Positions 44,614-52,078 of a stretch of DNA of 64,000 nucleotides are shown here, piece after piece. Positions within the stretch are counted from its first letter, which is position 1. Every line of letters starts with the position of its first letter. The notes under the pieces were generated by a model. It was given only the letters and a program-made list of their open reading frames with translations. It was not told where the DNA came from and did no database searches. Origin of the DNA: BOKV01 sp049289295 (GTDB lineage Bacteria > Pseudomonadota > Alphaproteobacteria > Rhizobiales > Rhizobiaceae); NCBI GenBank assembly GCA_049289295.1, contig JBATLL010000075.1:372001-436000 (forward strand), given 5' to 3'. The translations under genes were made by a program, and so were the position numbers.

Positions 44614-44895
44614 ATGGGTCATGCGTCAGCCATTCATGACAAGCTGAAGAAGGCGTTTGAACCGGACTTCCTGGAAATCGTCAATGAAAGCCATCTTCAT
44701 TCCGGGCATCAGGAAAAATTCGACGGCAGTGGCGAAACCCATCTGCGCATCCGGATAGTCAGCCAGGCGTTTTCAGGAATGTCCCGACTGGCCCGCCATC
44801 GCGCCATCAATGCGATTGCCGATGAGGAACTGGCCGCAGGGCTGCATGCGCTGGCGATAGAGGCGCATGCGCCTGGCGAACCCAAACGGTTCTGA
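44614..44895 (+). CDS. bolA: BolA-family protein
   Basis: A 93-residue stress-response protein of the BolA fold. It has the conserved helix-turn-helix-like segment (HLHSGHQEKFDGSGETHLRIRIVSQAF) and RHRAINAIADEEL. In other bacteria BolA pairs with monothiol glutaredoxins in Fe-S handling and affects morphology. The ATG follows AAGGA. It is divergent from the J-domain gene and convergent with the CorC-like gene, with five bases between stops. Confidence 0.94.
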   Translation: MGHASAIHDKLKKAFEPDFLEIVNESHLHSGHQEKFDGSGETHLRIRIVSQAFSGMSRLARHRAINAIADEELAAGLHALAIEAHAPGEPKRF

Positions 44896-44900
44896 ACAGA

Positions 44901-46172
44901 TCAGGTTCCAGGTGCCAGATTGCGGATACGCAGTTTGGTGATCCGGTTCTTTTCCCGACGCATCACGACAAAGCGTTTGCCGTAGAAGGTGAAAGCCTGC
45001 TTCTCGTCAGGGATCATCTGTGCGGCATGGATGACCAACCCGGCAACCGTGGTGGCTTCATCATCGGGAAGTTCCCAGTCGAGCGCCCGATTGAGATCGC
45101 GAATCGGAACCGACCCGTCAACAATCACGGAACCGTCCGCATCCGCTTCAACACCCTGCACCTCGACATCGTGTTCATCCGAAATCTCGCCGACGATTTC
45201 CTCAAGGATATCTTCCAACGTGACGAGGCCCTTGACCTCGCCATATTCGTCGACGACCAGCGCGATATGCGCCTTGCGTCGCAGGAAGGCATTCAACTGG
45301 TCCTTCACCGTGGTGTTTTCCGGGACGAACCAGGGCTTGGCCGCGATCTTCATGACATCGAAACGCGACAGGTCCTCATTGGCTCCCATGAAACGCAGAA
45401 CATCCTTGGCGTGGACAATGCCGACGATGTTCTCCGATTCACCCTTCCACACGGGAATACGCGTGTATGGGCTTTCGAGGATCTGGCGAACCACCTGGTC
45501 AGCCGGTTCCTCGCAATTGATGGAAACCATCTTCGTGCGGTGGATCATGATGTCCGACACGTCGAGTTCATGCAGATCGAGAATTCCGCCAAGGCGATAG
45601 CGGTCATCCTTGATCACCGATCCGTCGCGATGGAGTACTTCGACTGCGCCGCGAATCTCGTCATGGGCGCTGAGAATGGAAGCGCGTGTGTCGAGGCGAA
45701 GCCCGAACAGGCGCAGAACGGCTCTGACAAGCCTTGTGGTCACCCAGGCAAAGGGCGAAAGCAGGCTTACGACGAAATTGACCAATGGTGCGATGGCAAG
45801 TGCAACGCGGTCTGCCGAGGAAATTGCCCATGATTTCGGCATTACCTCGGCAAAGATCACGACGGTCACGGTCATCACTACCGTGGCGTAGACAATTCCG
45901 CGTTCACCGAAAATCTCCAGAAAGACCTTGGTGGCCAGCACGGACGCCAGGATGTTGACGAGGTTGTTGCCGATCAGGAGTGCGCCAATCAGGCGGTCCT
46001 TGCGCGCAATGAGGCGATTCACCAGTGCGGCGCGGCTGTCGCCGTTCTTCTCAAGCGAGTGCATTCGGGCGCGCGAGGCCGCCGTCAGCGCGGTTTCGGA
46101 ACCGGAAAAGAAGGCTGACAGGATGATCAGCAGGATCACTATTGCCAGCAGGAAGAGATATTGGGTCGTCAT
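44901..46172 (-). CDS. CNNM/CorC-family transmembrane protein (hemolysin family)
   Basis: A 423-residue membrane protein with an N-terminal DUF21/CNNM transmembrane domain (about 1-190; start MTTQYLFLLAIVILLIILSAFFSGSETAL), two CBS domains (about 205-330, including VVDEYGEVKGLVTLEDILEEIVGE) and a C-terminal CorC-type domain. It is likely a Mg2+ or Co2+ transporter or its modulator; the hemolysin label is historical. It overlaps aroB by four bases (ATGA), so it is co-transcribed with the shikimate genes, an arrangement common in rhizobia. Confidence 0.93.
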   Translation of the reverse strand: MTTQYLFLLAIVILLIILSAFFSGSETALTAASRARMHSLEKNGDSRAALVNRLIARKDRLIGALLIGNNLVNILASVLATKVFLEIFGERGIVYATVVMTVTVVIFAEVMPKSWAISSADRVALAIAPLVNFVVSLLSPFAWVTTRLVRAVLRLFGLRLDTRASILSAHDEIRGAVEVLHRDGSVIKDDRYRLGGILDLHELDVSDIMIHRTKMVSINCEEPADQVVRQILESPYTRIPVWKGESENIVGIVHAKDVLRFMGANEDLSRFDVMKIAAKPWFVPENTTVKDQLNAFLRRKAHIALVVDEYGEVKGLVTLEDILEEIVGEISDEHDVEVQGVEADADGSVIVDGSVPIRDLNRALDWELPDDEATTVAGLVIHAAQMIPDEKQAFTFYGKRFVVMRREKNRITKLRIRNLAPGT

Positions 46173-47281
46173 GATTTGGTCTTTTCGCTCAGGAAGGCAT
46201 GTACTTCAGAAGGTACAACATCCTTCGCAATATAGGATTTACCCAGTCCTCTTGTAAGGATGAAGGTGAGTTTGCCTCTGCTCACCTTCTTGTCCTGGAA
46301 GATATAACCCATGAGTTGATCCGCGTTGAGCTTCTCGCCGGGAATCTGATCCGTTGAGACTGGGAGCCCGGCATCGGTGAGATGCCTGCGCACACGCGCA
46401 ACGGTGTCAGCATCACACAGGTTCGTGCGGTTCGAGTATTCGTGAGCCAGCACCATGCCGATCGCCACGCCTTCGCCATGAACCAGGCGGCGGCTGTCAT
46501 ATCCCGTGGCACCCTCCAGCGCATGTCCGAAGGTGTGGCCCAGGTTAAGCAGCGCGCGCATGCCGTTTTCGGTTTCATCACTCGCCACGACGTCAGCCTT
46601 GGCCTGGCAGCTTTGTGCAATTGCCTGAGCCAGGGAGGGTCCGAAGCCAAAGATGTCTGCCCGGTGATCCTCGAGCCATTCGAAGAATTCCGGTCGGTTG
46701 ATCAATCCGTACTTGACCACTTCGGCATAGCCAGCGGCAAATTCCCTGGCTGGAAGGGTTCTCAATACGGTGGTATCGGCAATGACCATCACCGGCTGAT
46801 GAAACGCTCCGACCAGGTTCTTGCCTTGCGAGGCATTGATGCCAGTCTTGCCACCAACCGAGGAGTCGACCTGAGCGAGCAGGCTTGTGGGAATCTGGAC
46901 AAAGTCCATGCCGCGACGCGCGATTGAAGCTGCGAATCCCGCAAGGTCACCGACGACGCCGCCGCCAAATGCCAGCACCAAGTCGCCGCGTTCAAGCCTG
47001 GCGTCCAGAATGCCGGAAACCACGCGTTCCAGCATGGAAAATGACTTGCTGCTTTCGCCGGGGGGGATTGTGATGGTTGTGTGGGCCAGTCCGGAAGAAT
47101 CAAGGGCAACGCGCAGTGTATCGCCATGGCAGGCGTTCACATTTGCGTCCGTTACGATAGCACAGCGCGCACCTGGCCGCAGGCCAGCGATCAGCTTGCC
47201 GGCCTGCGCCACGAGGTTGCCGCCGATATGGATCGGGTAGCTTCTGCTGCCGAGGTCAACAGTTACCGTGTCACTGATCAT
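46169..47281 (-). CDS. aroB: 3-dehydroquinate synthase
   Basis: Shikimate-pathway enzyme that cyclises DAHP to 3-dehydroquinate using NAD+ and Zn2+. The 370-residue protein has GGGVVGDLAGFAAS (about 103-116), the metal-ligand region NLGHTFGHALEG with H and H, and VHGEGVAIGMVLA. The ATG at 47281 gives the usual start MISDTVTVDLG. Stop overlaps the CorC-like gene; start overlaps the aroK end by 11 bases. Confidence 0.95.
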   Translation of the reverse strand: MISDTVTVDLGSRSYPIHIGGNLVAQAGKLIAGLRPGARCAIVTDANVNACHGDTLRVALDSSGLAHTTITIPPGESSKSFSMLERVVSGILDARLERGDLVLAFGGGVVGDLAGFAASIARRGMDFVQIPTSLLAQVDSSVGGKTGINASQGKNLVGAFHQPVMVIADTTVLRTLPAREFAAGYAEVVKYGLINRPEFFEWLEDHRADIFGFGPSLAQAIAQSCQAKADVVASDETENGMRALLNLGHTFGHALEGATGYDSRRLVHGEGVAIGMVLAHEYSNRTNLCDADTVARVRRHLTDAGLPVSTDQIPGEKLNADQLMGYIFQDKKVSRGKLTFILTRGLGKSYIAKDVVPSEVHAFLSEKTKS

Positions 47282-47867
47282 TGGCAATCTTTTCCTCGTC
47301 GCGATGGGTCTTGAGAAAGGTAGCGAGCGCACGCATGACATCGTCTCCGGTCTGGCGCTTGGAGAGCCTTGACGATTCGACGTGGACGTCGGCGAGTGAA
47401 TAGATCGGACTACGTTTTTCCATCAGCGCTGCCAGTGTGGCCCGCGGATTTTCGGTCTGGAGCAGGGGGCGCGTTCCCGGTCGCCGCATCACCCGCGCCA
47501 TCAGCAGGTCCAGATCGGCCTTGAGCCAGATGGAAATCGCATTCTGCGCGATTTCGCTGCGCGTTGCCTCGCTGATGAACGCGCCGCCGCCCAGGGAAAG
47601 GACGGACGAGCCTTCGGCCAGCAGCCTGGCAACGACCCTTTCCTCACCCTTGCGGAAATAGTCCTCGCCGAATTTCTCGAAAATATCCGCGACCGGCATA
47701 TCCGCAGCTGCCACGATTTCAGCGTCCGAATCGAAATAGGGCAGGCCCAGATCGGACGCCAGCAATTTGCCGATGGCCGACTTGCCGCATCCCATCATGC
47801 CAACAAGGACAAGGCTGCGCCTGCCCAACAGTGACCTGACGGTCTCGATCCTGCCTGCCCTTTTCAT
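47271..47867 (-). CDS. aroK: Shikimate kinase
   Basis: Phosphorylates shikimate at the 3-hydroxyl. The 198-residue protein has the P-loop GMMGCGKSAIG (about 23-33), FDSDAEI (shikimate/Mg2+ Asp), FRKGEERVVARLL and LSLGGGAF. The ATG at 47867 follows AGGA; longer in-frame starts are unsupported. First gene of aroK-aroB-corC-like, divergent from the small gene and xerD. Confidence 0.95.
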   Translation of the reverse strand: MKRAGRIETVRSLLGRRSLVLVGMMGCGKSAIGKLLASDLGLPYFDSDAEIVAAADMPVADIFEKFGEDYFRKGEERVVARLLAEGSSVLSLGGGAFISEATRSEIAQNAISIWLKADLDLLMARVMRRPGTRPLLQTENPRATLAALMEKRSPIYSLADVHVESSRLSKRQTGDDVMRALATFLKTHRDEEKIANDQ

Positions 47868-48036
47868 CGTTCCTGATCCGTTTCTGGCGGCCAGCCAATT
47901 TTCACCGGGTTTGCATACCATATCCAGCGCGACGTCAAGTATGGATGAGAACTATGGCTTGCGCTGCCAGGATGCTTGCTTTGTCGGGCCGTGTTGGGGA
48001 TAAAGGGAAGAGCCATGCAGAAGGAGGCGGACGAGA

Positions 48037-48186
48037 ATGCCCAGCCTGATCCGATTCATCGTCGCTTGTGCCGTACTGGCGGGATGCGTGTACGGGGGAA
48101 TGTTCGCGCTTGCCACGTTCGTGGAGCCGAATCCGAGGGAAATGACGGTGCGTATTCCTTCCGACAAGCTCAACGTCCAGCAATGA
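48037..48186 (+). CDS. Small single-helix membrane protein (49 residues)
   Basis: Starts MPSLIRFIVACAVLAGCVYGG; one hydrophobic helix at residues 4-28, then FVEPNPREMTVRIPSDKLN at the C-terminus. The ATG at 48037 follows AAGGAGG nine bases upstream. Related small proteins of the same position and PREMTVRIP tail occur between aroK and xerD in other Hyphomicrobiales (from memory, often mislabelled as histidine kinase). No function is known. Confidence 0.78.
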   Translation: MPSLIRFIVACAVLAGCVYGGMFALATFVEPNPREMTVRIPSDKLNVQQ

Positions 48187-48219
48187 TGCGGTGTGTGACT
48201 CCTTCCGGGAAAGCTGGCT

Positions 48220-49170
48220 ATGAGGCAGCAGCATCTGGTTGAATCCTTCATCGAAATGATGAGCGCGGAACGGGGCGCAGCCGCCAATACCCTGGCGTCC
48301 TATGGCAGGGACATGGAAGCCTATGGCGCGTTCCTCGCCGCCCATGACTCTGATTTTCTCTCCGCTGGCGCGACGATCATTCGCGATCATCTGGCCGGAC
48401 TTGCATCACAGGGAATGGCCGCCTCGACCCAGGCGCGCCATCAGTCGACCATTCGCCAGTTTCACCGGTTCCTGTTCTCGGAGGGTTTGCGCCAGGATGA
48501 TCCGACCGGCACGCTTTCCAGCCCGAAGCGCGCCCGACCTCTTCCCAAAATCATGAGTGTCGAGGAGGTCACGCGCCTTCTTGATCGTGCTTGCGATGAG
48601 GCCTTGGCGGAGGCAAACGAGCGAAAGGCAGCAGGGGCCACCAGGCTGCATGCCCTGCTCGAACTGCTGTATGCGACCGGAATGCGAGTGAGTGAACTGG
48701 TTTCCCTCCCCGTGACGGCAGCCACGCCCGGCAAGCACTTTCTGGTGGTGCGCGGCAAAGGCAACAAGGAGCGCATCGTCCCCCTGTCGGAAAAGGCGCG
48801 CGAGGCGGTGGCGCGCCATTTTGAGGTGCGCCGGGGCGATGCTCGCCATTCACAGTCCCCCTACCTTTTCCCCGCAAAAGGGCGCGAGGGTTTTGTGACA
48901 CGACAATCGTTTGCGCGTGATCTGAAATCGCTGGCGAGCAGGGCGGGAATTGCCGCATCGCGCGTGTCTCCACACGTCCTGCGCCACGCCTTTGCCAGTC
49001 ACCTGCTGCAGAATGGTGCGGATCTGAGGATCGTGCAGCAATTGCTCGGGCACTCGGACATTTCGACGACGCAAATCTATACCCATGTGCTGGACGAACG
49101 TCTGAAACGCCTTGTCGAGGACAATCATCCGCTTGCCAGGCGCTCACCTGGTGACGAAAACAAAGGATGA
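48220..49170 (+). CDS. xerD: Site-specific tyrosine recombinase XerD
   Basis: A 316-residue tyrosine recombinase that, with XerC, resolves chromosome dimers at dif. It has an N-terminal SAM-like core-binding domain (1-90) and a catalytic domain with R156 (TGMRVSEL), K183 (GKGNKERIV), H252/R255 (SPHVLRHAF), H278 (LLGHSD) and nucleophile Y287 (IYTHV). Length and motifs fit chromosomal XerD, not an integrase of a mobile element. It follows the small aroK-linked gene. Confidence 0.93.
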   Translation: MRQQHLVESFIEMMSAERGAAANTLASYGRDMEAYGAFLAAHDSDFLSAGATIIRDHLAGLASQGMAASTQARHQSTIRQFHRFLFSEGLRQDDPTGTLSSPKRARPLPKIMSVEEVTRLLDRACDEALAEANERKAAGATRLHALLELLYATGMRVSELVSLPVTAATPGKHFLVVRGKGNKERIVPLSEKAREAVARHFEVRRGDARHSQSPYLFPAKGREGFVTRQSFARDLKSLASRAGIAASRVSPHVLRHAFASHLLQNGADLRIVQQLLGHSDISTTQIYTHVLDERLKRLVEDNHPLARRSPGDENKG

Positions 49171-49291
49171 ACCAGTGCGCAAGTCTATTGACATCGCCTT
49201 AATGTTGACATTGGAAAGGTCAATGGCCAGTGTGCCGCACCAATCGGCAGGCAGGTCTGCCACCAAATGACTTTCAAGAGCACAATCCGGA

Positions 49292-50248
49292 ATGCGTAGT
49301 TATCTAGAGTTCGAAAAGCCGGTCGCCGATATTGAAGGCCGTATTCACGAGTTGCGCAACCTTGCGCAGAATGACGAGCATGTGGATTTGTCCGGCGAGA
49401 TACAGAAGCTGGAACAGAAGGCAGCAGAGACACTCGTTGACCTGTATGCAAAGCTGACGCCCTGGCACAAGACCCAGGTCGCGCGCCATGCGGACCGACC
49501 GCATTTCAAGCATTATGTCGATGCGCTGATTACCGAGTTCACACCGCTTTCAGGTGACCGCTACTTTGCCGAAGACCAGGCCGTCATCGCCGGATTTGGC
49601 CGGTTTGACGGACAGCCGGTCGCGATCATCGGGCAGGAAAAAGGTTCCGACACACAAAGCCGCCTCAAGCACAATTTCGGCATGGCAAGACCTGAAGGAT
49701 ACCGCAAAGCGGTGCGCGTGATGGATCTTGCCGGCAGGTTCGGTATTCCGGTCCTCACGCTTGTCGATACTGCAGGTGCCTATCCGGGCGTCGGTGCAGA
49801 AGAGCGCGGCCAGGCCGAAGCCATTGCCCGCTCGATCGAGAAATGCCTCAATCTCACGGTGCCGATCATATCGCTGGTGATCGGCGAAGGCGGTTCTGGC
49901 GGTGCCATTGCCATTGCGACCGCCAACCGGGTCTACATGCTGGAACATGCGATCTACAGCGTGATTTCACCCGAGGCGGGTGCGTCAATCCTGTGGCGCG
50001 ATTCCGCGCGGGCAAAGGATGTTGCGACATCCATGAAGATTACCGCGCAGGATCTCGTTCAGCTCGGGATCGTGGACGGTATCGTCAAGGAACCAGTCGG
50101 CGGCGCGCATCGCGATCCCGGCTTCGTGATGGAAGAAGCCGGCAAGGCCATTCGGGAAGCCCTGAAGGAACTCAACGGCATTGACGGCGAAGATCTCAAA
50201 CGACTGCGCCGGGAGAAGTTCCTGGCTATTGGCAGAAACCTGGGCTGA
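49292..50248 (+). CDS. accA: Acetyl-CoA carboxylase carboxyltransferase subunit alpha
   Basis: Forms the carboxyltransferase with AccD in fatty acid synthesis. The 318-residue protein begins MRSYLEFEKPVADIEGRI and has LTLVDTAGAYPGVGAEERGQAEAIA and GEGGSGGAIAI motifs of the crotonase-like carboxyltransferase fold, with SPEAGASILWRD later. It follows xerD with a 121-base gap, the usual rhizobial order. Confidence 0.97.
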   Translation: MRSYLEFEKPVADIEGRIHELRNLAQNDEHVDLSGEIQKLEQKAAETLVDLYAKLTPWHKTQVARHADRPHFKHYVDALITEFTPLSGDRYFAEDQAVIAGFGRFDGQPVAIIGQEKGSDTQSRLKHNFGMARPEGYRKAVRVMDLAGRFGIPVLTLVDTAGAYPGVGAEERGQAEAIARSIEKCLNLTVPIISLVIGEGGSGGAIAIATANRVYMLEHAIYSVISPEAGASILWRDSARAKDVATSMKITAQDLVQLGIVDGIVKEPVGGAHRDPGFVMEEAGKAIREALKELNGIDGEDLKRLRREKFLAIGRNLG

Positions 50249-50414
50249 TTGCCGAATTTTCGCCCTTTTGTTGTTCTTCCTCACCCCGTGGGCAAGCCTT
50301 GCCGGAATTGTGGTAACCTGCTGTAAACCACAATCGATCTAACTGGCATGATCCGGGCTTCAGGACTCAGGAACAGGCCGAACGGAATCGGCAGATCACT
50401 GATCGGTATTCTTG

Positions 50415-51542
50415 ATGGGATTCATTCGCAATACAGGACTGATCTTCGGTACAGTCGTGATGCTTGTCATCGCGGGGTGCCAGCAGGACGGTATTGGCGG
50501 TTTCTATCCCAAGGCTGAAGCGCCGATTCCCGAACGTCTGGTCAAGGTGATGAAGAGCAAGGGCATGGCCAAGTCATCGCCCATCATGATTCGCATCTAC
50601 AAGCAGGAGAGTGCTCTCGAAGTCTGGAAGGCCAAGGATACCGGGCGCTATGACCTGCTTGAAACCTATGAGATTTGCAAGTGGTCCGGCAGGCTCGGCC
50701 CGAAGTTCAAGGAAGGTGACAGGCAGGCACCTGAGGGTTTCTACACGATCAACCCGTACCAGATGAATCCGAATTCGGACTATCACCTGTCATTCAACAT
50801 TGGCTTTCCCAATGCATATGACCGCGCGCTCGGGCGCACTGGCACGCATCTGATGGTGCACGGCGCCTGTTCCTCGGCGGGCTGCTATTCGATGACGGAC
50901 GAGAAGATCGAGGAAATCTACACGCTGGCAAGAGAGGCCTTCAAGGGCGGCCAGACGAATTTCCAGGTTCAGGCCTATCCATTCCGCATGAGCCCGGAAA
51001 ACATGGCTACCCACAAGGACAGCGAGCATTTCGAATTCTGGAAGATGCTGAAAGAAGGCAGCGACTATTTCGAGATCACGAAGGTTCCGCCAAAAGTGGA
51101 CATTTGTGACAAGCGCTACGTCTTCAACCGTCTTGCCGATGAGAAGGCGAAATTCAAGGCAACCGAAAGCTGCCCGGAAACGACCGTTCCGCCAAGCCTG
51201 GCGATGGCCTATGCCGAAAAAAGCTCGAAGGATGAAAAGGTATTTGCGGAATTCCTGAAGAAGCAGGCGATCCGTGATGCATGGGCAGGGAAGAAGGACG
51301 CCGGTCCGACTGCCGCAGAACCCGAATCCTCCCTGGCCAGCGTAGCACCCGCAAGCGACGAAAGCGCAGCAGCCAATTCCCAGCCCGTTGAACAGGTTGC
51401 TGAACCGGCTGCGACCGCAAGCGGCGACGTTGTTCCGGTTCCTGCGCCAAATCCACGTGCACAGCCGCAAATCGTCGAAGAGCCGAAGAAGAAGTCCTTC
51501 TTCAGCTGGCTGAAGCCCCGGCGCTCGCAGGATCAGGAATAG
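50415..51542 (+). CDS. L,D-transpeptidase (YkuD) lipoprotein
   Basis: A 375-residue envelope protein. The signal ends in a lipobox (LVIAGC) at C22, predicting a lipoprotein. The L,D-transpeptidase core has the motif H149-GACSSAG-C157-YSM, the His/Cys catalytic pair. A long low-complexity Pro/Ala/Glu tail (about 285-375) follows and ends basic. It likely cross-links or modifies peptidoglycan, or attaches it to outer-membrane components (YafK-like by family). The ATG at 50415 is used; a TTG lies three bases upstream. Confidence 0.88.
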   Translation: MGFIRNTGLIFGTVVMLVIAGCQQDGIGGFYPKAEAPIPERLVKVMKSKGMAKSSPIMIRIYKQESALEVWKAKDTGRYDLLETYEICKWSGRLGPKFKEGDRQAPEGFYTINPYQMNPNSDYHLSFNIGFPNAYDRALGRTGTHLMVHGACSSAGCYSMTDEKIEEIYTLAREAFKGGQTNFQVQAYPFRMSPENMATHKDSEHFEFWKMLKEGSDYFEITKVPPKVDICDKRYVFNRLADEKAKFKATESCPETTVPPSLAMAYAEKSSKDEKVFAEFLKKQAIRDAWAGKKDAGPTAAEPESSLASVAPASDESAAANSQPVEQVAEPAATASGDVVPVPAPNPRAQPQIVEEPKKKSFFSWLKPRRSQDQE

Positions 51543-51557
51543 GGCCGGTCCCAGCGC

Positions 51558-52064
51558 ATGACACAATTCATGGAGCCGAGGCGGTACGAAAGTTTCGAGG
51601 CTGCCCTGAAATCAGCCTATGAAGAGGAGATCGCGGGCGAGGCCTATTTCCAGCGCCTTGCCGATCACCATACGGGCAAGGCCGCCCAGGCACTGCAGAT
51701 CATGTCTCGGATCGAGACCGCCACCGTTGCAGCCGTGCTGCCAGTGCTGAAGCGGCACTCAGTCAATCCAATGGATGGGGTGGCGTTGCGCGCGGCGGGA
51801 ATCGCGGAAGCCGATGAAAGGGCATTGGCAAGCTGGCACGAACTGCTGACAGACATGGTGCGCCGCTATCCCGTCTACACTACCGAATTCCAGCAACTGG
51901 TATCCATGGCGCCGCAAGCCGAACGGAAGCTATTGTCATTGCTGACATTCCATGAAGAGGCATTGCTCAGGTTCGCGGAACTCGAACTGCAAGGCAGCGC
52001 TGAAAGCGTCTCAGTGCTCGAAAACTGCCTCAAAAAGATAAGGCAATCCAACCCGGGCGCGTAA
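51558..52064 (+). CDS. Ferritin-like helical protein of unknown function
   Basis: A 168-residue, mostly helical protein. It opens with EEEIAGEAYFQRLADHHTG (about 22-40) and has a matched helix TFHEEALLRFAELE (130-143), the pattern of a ferritin-like four-helix bundle. Metal ligands are incomplete: E24 and H132/E133 are present, but the second-helix position reads ETAT (53-56), not ExxH. It may bind iron atypically or be a structural relative. It starts 15 bases after the L,D-transpeptidase and is convergent with secA. Confidence 0.6.
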   Translation: MTQFMEPRRYESFEAALKSAYEEEIAGEAYFQRLADHHTGKAAQALQIMSRIETATVAAVLPVLKRHSVNPMDGVALRAAGIAEADERALASWHELLTDMVRRYPVYTTEFQQLVSMAPQAERKLLSLLTFHEEALLRFAELELQGSAESVSVLENCLKKIRQSNPGA

Positions 52065-52078
52065 GGCTTGCAGCCTTA
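52062..52078. other. Palindrome joining the stop codons of two convergent genes
   Basis: TAAGGCT-TGC-AGCCTTA is a perfect 7-bp inverted repeat whose outer ends are the stop codon TAA of the ferritin-like gene (plus) and of secA (minus). It could act as a bidirectional terminator or RNA-stabilising hairpin, although neither strand has a T-run. Confidence 0.5.

Noticed and set aside
48220..49170. The tyrosine recombinase as a phage or island integrase
   Set aside because: It has XerD length and motifs, standard aroK-xerD-accA neighbours, no att-like repeats and no mobile genes nearby.
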